Source: Phycisphaerales bacterium (lineage in GTDB: Bacteria; Planctomycetota; Phycisphaerae; Phycisphaerales; UBA1924). From it: a stretch of DNA of 64,000 nt. The stretch's first letter is position 1. Every line of letters begins with the position of its first letter. The notes below the pieces were generated by a model that worked only from the letters and a program-made list of their open reading frames with translations, was not told where the DNA came from and ran no database searches. A program made the translations under genes and the position numbers. This document shows, one piece after another, positions 61,219 to 64,000 of the stretch. The stretch covers positions 341,951 to 405,950 of the forward strand of contig JAJDDN010000007.1 in the NCBI GenBank assembly GCA_029260295.1, written 5' to 3'.

Positions 61219-63591
61219 ATGATCAACACCAAAAAAACACTCCTCAAAGCCTCGATCGCCGCCCTCGCCATATCAGCCAGTCCCGCATCGGCAACCTGGT
61301 CCATCCTCATCACCGACACCCGCACCGGAGAGTTCGTCGTAGGCTCAGCAACCTGCCTCACAGGATTCGACCTCGCCATCGAAACCCCCGTCGTCCTCAC
61401 AGGCATCGGTGCCATCACCGCTCAATCCGCAGTCGACGGCTCAGGACTCAACCGAATGTTCGTCCGCGACCGCCTCCTCGAAGGACAACCCCTCTCCCAA
61501 ATCCTCGACGAACTCTCAACCTTCGACCCCGGACACAACAACCGACAGTACGGCATGGTCACCACCACCGGCGACACACTCACCTACTCAGGCACCCAAA
61601 ACGCAGACTGGGCAGGAGGAATCACAGGAAGAATCGAACAAGGACGCCCAGGACCAGCAGACGACATCGTCTACGCCGTCCAAGGCAACATCCTCACCGG
61701 ACAACCAGTCGTCCAAGCCGCCGTAGACGCCCTCATCGCCGAAGACTCAGACCTCCCAGGCAAACTCATGGCAGGCATGATCGCCGCCCGAGTAACCGGC
61801 GGAGACGGCCGCTGCTCCTGCTCACCATCAAACCCCACAAGCTGCGGCTCACCACCCCCCGGCGACTTCAAATCCGCACATGTCGGCTACATGATCGGCG
61901 CAAGAGCAGACGACACCGACTCCATAAGAGCCTTCTACGAACTCCCAGACTCCAACACCTCCACCGCCCTCACCAAACTCGGCCAAAACCAATACGCCAT
62001 CTCCGACACCGCCGGCAACATCCACATCTACACCAACGCCACAAACACCACCGACCAAGTCGCCCACTTCAACCTCCAACAAACCATCGAAACCAACCTC
62101 CCAAACCTCACCAAACTCACCGCCGCCGACCTCGACAACAACGGCCTCAAAGACCTCATCGCCCTCTCAGACGCTCAAAACATCTTTGTACTGTTCCAAA
62201 CATCAGCAAACACTTTCGAGTCGCCCACACAACTCAACATCCAGTTCGCTGAACCTGCTTACAACAGCATCCAACCATTTGATGCGAAAAAAATCGCCGG
62301 AGACCAACTCCTGTTGTCATTCAACGGTGGCATTGCCTCTTACAATCTCAAAGGCACAACGCTCGATCAGATCAGAAACAGCATCACAGAATCACCTCAA
62401 ACAAACTTCCACCTCGAAGATTTCAACAACGACAATATCAACGAGTTTCTCAGTATCCAGAACGATGTATTGGGAAATGTGGCCCTGTACTCCACAAATC
62501 CAAACGGCACATTCGCAGAACAACTATTTCTTCGAACCTCAAGTGACCCAATCCAATCCCGCACCGCCGACATCAACAACGACGGCCTCATCGACATCCT
62601 CGTAGCCACCGGCTCCTCAAGAGTCATCGACACCTTCATCAACACAGGCACCCCAGAAAACCCAACCTTCGCCGCCAAAATCTCCTCCCCAATCTCAGCC
62701 CCCGCCATCGACTTCCAAATCACAGACCTCAACAACGACAACATCCCAGACCTCGCCGTCGTTATGACCGCCGGCGCAAACCTCCGCTACTACCTCGGCG
62801 ACGCCGCAGGCAACTTCACCGAAACAAACCGCACACGCATCGGCGGAAACGCGACAAACATCCTCAAGGCAGACCTCAACAACGACGGCGACCAAGACCT
62901 CATCATCAACGCCACCTCAAAGCTCCTCATCTACGACAACCTCCAAAACGCAATCGTCCAACGCCAAACCGGCTTCGCAAGAGGCGACAAGTTCATGTTC
63001 ATCAACATCGCCAACCAGAACGCAGCCGCAGACGACCCCGTAGACCAAATGCAAACCCAGTTCGCAGACTTCCGCGCCTCCCTCGCAGGCAAAGTAGACG
63101 CCGTCCAAACCACAACATCAATCCCCTCAAGAGTCCTCATCGACGACCCCGCCCTCCCCCAAAGAATCCGCATAGAGCTCCGCGACTACCAATCAAACCT
63201 CATCACCGACCCCGCCACCTTCACCCTCCACTTCAACCAACAAAACCTCTTCCCCTCAACCCCAATCAAAGTCGCCCCAGGCATCTACGACATCCCAATC
63301 TCCGCAAACTCCTCATCAAATGCCCAGCCCGGCATCCACACCCTCAAAGTCCAAGCCACGGTCAACAAACATCCAGACACAAAGCCAGTCACCCTCATGC
63401 CTGTCCTCACCATCTCCACCACAAACTCCCTCGCCGACTTCAACGCCGATTCCTACCACGACTTCTTCGACATCTCCATCTTCCTCACCGCCTTCTCAGC
63501 CCAAAACCCAATCGCCGACCTCAACAACGACACCCTCTTCGACATCACCGACATCACCCTCTTCCTCACCGCCCTAAAATCCGCCCCCTAA
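61219..63591 (+). CDS. DUF1028 secreted protein with VCBS repeats and dockerin-like C-terminus
   Basis: The protein has 790 residues with a signal peptide (LLKASIAALAISASPASA). Residues about 25-220 are DUF1028 (TWSILITDTRTGEFVVGSAT, GQPLSQILDELS, ADWAGGITGRIEQGRPGPAD), an Ntn-hydrolase-like fold. The next 450 residues hold VCBS/FG-GAP repeats (ADLDNNGLKDLIALSD, TDLNNDNIPDLAVV, ADLNNDGDQDLIIN). The C-terminal end is the dockerin-like doublet DFNADSYHDFFDISIFLTAF and DLNNDTLFDITDITLFLTAL. It should be exported and surface-linked. The DUF1028 enzyme activity is not established. Confidence 0.84.
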   Translation: MINTKKTLLKASIAALAISASPASATWSILITDTRTGEFVVGSATCLTGFDLAIETPVVLTGIGAITAQSAVDGSGLNRMFVRDRLLEGQPLSQILDELSTFDPGHNNRQYGMVTTTGDTLTYSGTQNADWAGGITGRIEQGRPGPADDIVYAVQGNILTGQPVVQAAVDALIAEDSDLPGKLMAGMIAARVTGGDGRCSCSPSNPTSCGSPPPGDFKSAHVGYMIGARADDTDSIRAFYELPDSNTSTALTKLGQNQYAISDTAGNIHIYTNATNTTDQVAHFNLQQTIETNLPNLTKLTAADLDNNGLKDLIALSDAQNIFVLFQTSANTFESPTQLNIQFAEPAYNSIQPFDAKKIAGDQLLLSFNGGIASYNLKGTTLDQIRNSITESPQTNFHLEDFNNDNINEFLSIQNDVLGNVALYSTNPNGTFAEQLFLRTSSDPIQSRTADINNDGLIDILVATGSSRVIDTFINTGTPENPTFAAKISSPISAPAIDFQITDLNNDNIPDLAVVMTAGANLRYYLGDAAGNFTETNRTRIGGNATNILKADLNNDGDQDLIINATSKLLIYDNLQNAIVQRQTGFARGDKFMFINIANQNAAADDPVDQMQTQFADFRASLAGKVDAVQTTTSIPSRVLIDDPALPQRIRIELRDYQSNLITDPATFTLHFNQQNLFPSTPIKVAPGIYDIPISANSSSNAQPGIHTLKVQATVNKHPDTKPVTLMPVLTISTTNSLADFNADSYHDFFDISIFLTAFSAQNPIADLNNDTLFDITDITLFLTALKSAP

Positions 63592-63603
63592 CCCCCCACC
63601 CCC

Positions 63604-63627
63604 CACCCCCCAAAGTAAAGATCACGA
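63604..63627 (+). repeat. Dispersed C-tract motif after the DUF1028 gene
   Basis: CACCCCCCAAAGTAAAGATC, then ACG, a few bases after the stop, followed at once by family C repeats. Confidence 0.75.
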
Positions 63628-63632
63628 CAACA

Positions 63633-64000
63633 GGGTGCCACTACTCGCCGTCTCCGGCGCAGTAGTGTCTTCTCTGGGTGCCATGCAGGTGCCGTCTTCG
63701 GCGCAGCAGTGTCTTCTCTGCCTTGCCCCTCCCCGCGCCCCGCGGGGAGGTGTCTGCGCTTCGCAGACGGAGGGGCTCTTTCTTCTCTTCTCTAAAATCG
63801 ACTCTTCTCTTCTCAGGGTGCCCCGTCGGAGGATTCCAATCCTCCTTCAGGTCTTCTCTGGGTGCCGGGTGCCATGCAGGTGCCGTCTTCGGCTCCTGCA
63901 TGTCTTCCTCTTCCCTCCTCCCCCAGACCGGGTGCCACTGCTTGACCATCTTGGGGGGTTCGGCAAGCAGTGCCTCCTCTTGCCTTGCCCCTCCCCGCGC
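63633..64000. repeat. Repeat island at the window end
   Basis: Family C copies start at about 63633, 63677, 63818, 63870 and 63940; a family A copy lies at 63726-63782; and a further A copy begins at about 63983 and is cut by the window edge. Many arms pair, for example CACTACT with AGTAGTG and GGAGGATTCCAATCCTCC. One C copy (63940) is interrupted by GGGGGG. No gene is present. Confidence 0.85.

Overview
The window looks like chromosomal DNA of a planctomycete, most likely of the Phycisphaerae type. This is an inference from several signs. Four secreted proteins end in the aspartate-rich, dockerin-like calcium-binding doublet common in that group. SecE, NusG and signal peptidase I carry large lineage-type extensions or insertions. 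There is a PEP-CTERM protein, there are prepilin-type proteins, and there are many small membrane proteins with zinc ribbons. Base composition is strongly strand-asymmetric: the given strand is rich in C and A and poor in G almost throughout. Plus-strand genes therefore use C-ending codons and minus-strand genes use G- or T-ending codons. tuf, secE, nusG, rnpA and clpB all lie on the minus strand, which suggests that the minus strand is the leading strand here.

Layout. 1-5070: a cut-off glycosyltransferase, an orphan DNA methyltransferase, an FG-GAP protein, a DUF167 protein, an MntR-type regulator and a UbiA-type prenyltransferase. 5170-14440: a long minus-strand run of DUF4190 protein, Mla-like ATPase and MCE protein, lipase-like hydrolase, PD-(D/E)XK-like protein, three small membrane proteins, a PSP1/RicT-like protein and lepB. 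14706-24947: pilin-like protein, flagellin, a TetR regulator overlapping yidD, rnpA, a beta-helix membrane protein, clpB and purU. 24948-29405: three likely structured RNAs, a TetR regulator with a well-resolved operator, and metabolic genes. 29593-42253: dciA-like gene and cysteine desulfurase, an LVIVD-repeat protein, an unusual operon of cysteine-rich secreted proteins with a MauE-like membrane protein, a pseudopilin, a CBS protein, an Fe-S/TPR membrane protein and a beta-helix protein.

42418-47423 holds a compact phage-like module: an S24/LexA-type repressor, a sigma-region-4-like HTH protein, an ABC ATPase-GNAT fusion of the COG2401 type, a small coupled ORF and a terminase large subunit. 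No portal, capsid or integrase genes accompany it. The divergent promoter carries a near-perfect copy of the Bacillus-type SOS box. 47784-54548 is mixed housekeeping and hypothetical genes. 55008-58702 is the minus-strand tRNA-Thr, tuf, rpmG, tRNA-Trp, secE, nusG block, which ends in a terminator instead of running on into rplK. 59024-63591 holds a PEP-CTERM protein, a PilZ protein with degenerate receiver and HPt domains, and a DUF1028 secreted protein.

Dispersed repeats are a striking feature. Three hairpin families (A, B and C in this annotation) and a short C-tract motif (CCCCCCAAAGTAAAGATCAC) occur between genes, often directly after stop codons, and are clustered into islands. Copies of families A and C, and of the motif, also lie in frame inside coding sequences, most clearly in the phage-like module. 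All functional statements come from reading the sequence and from remembered family knowledge; no database search was run.
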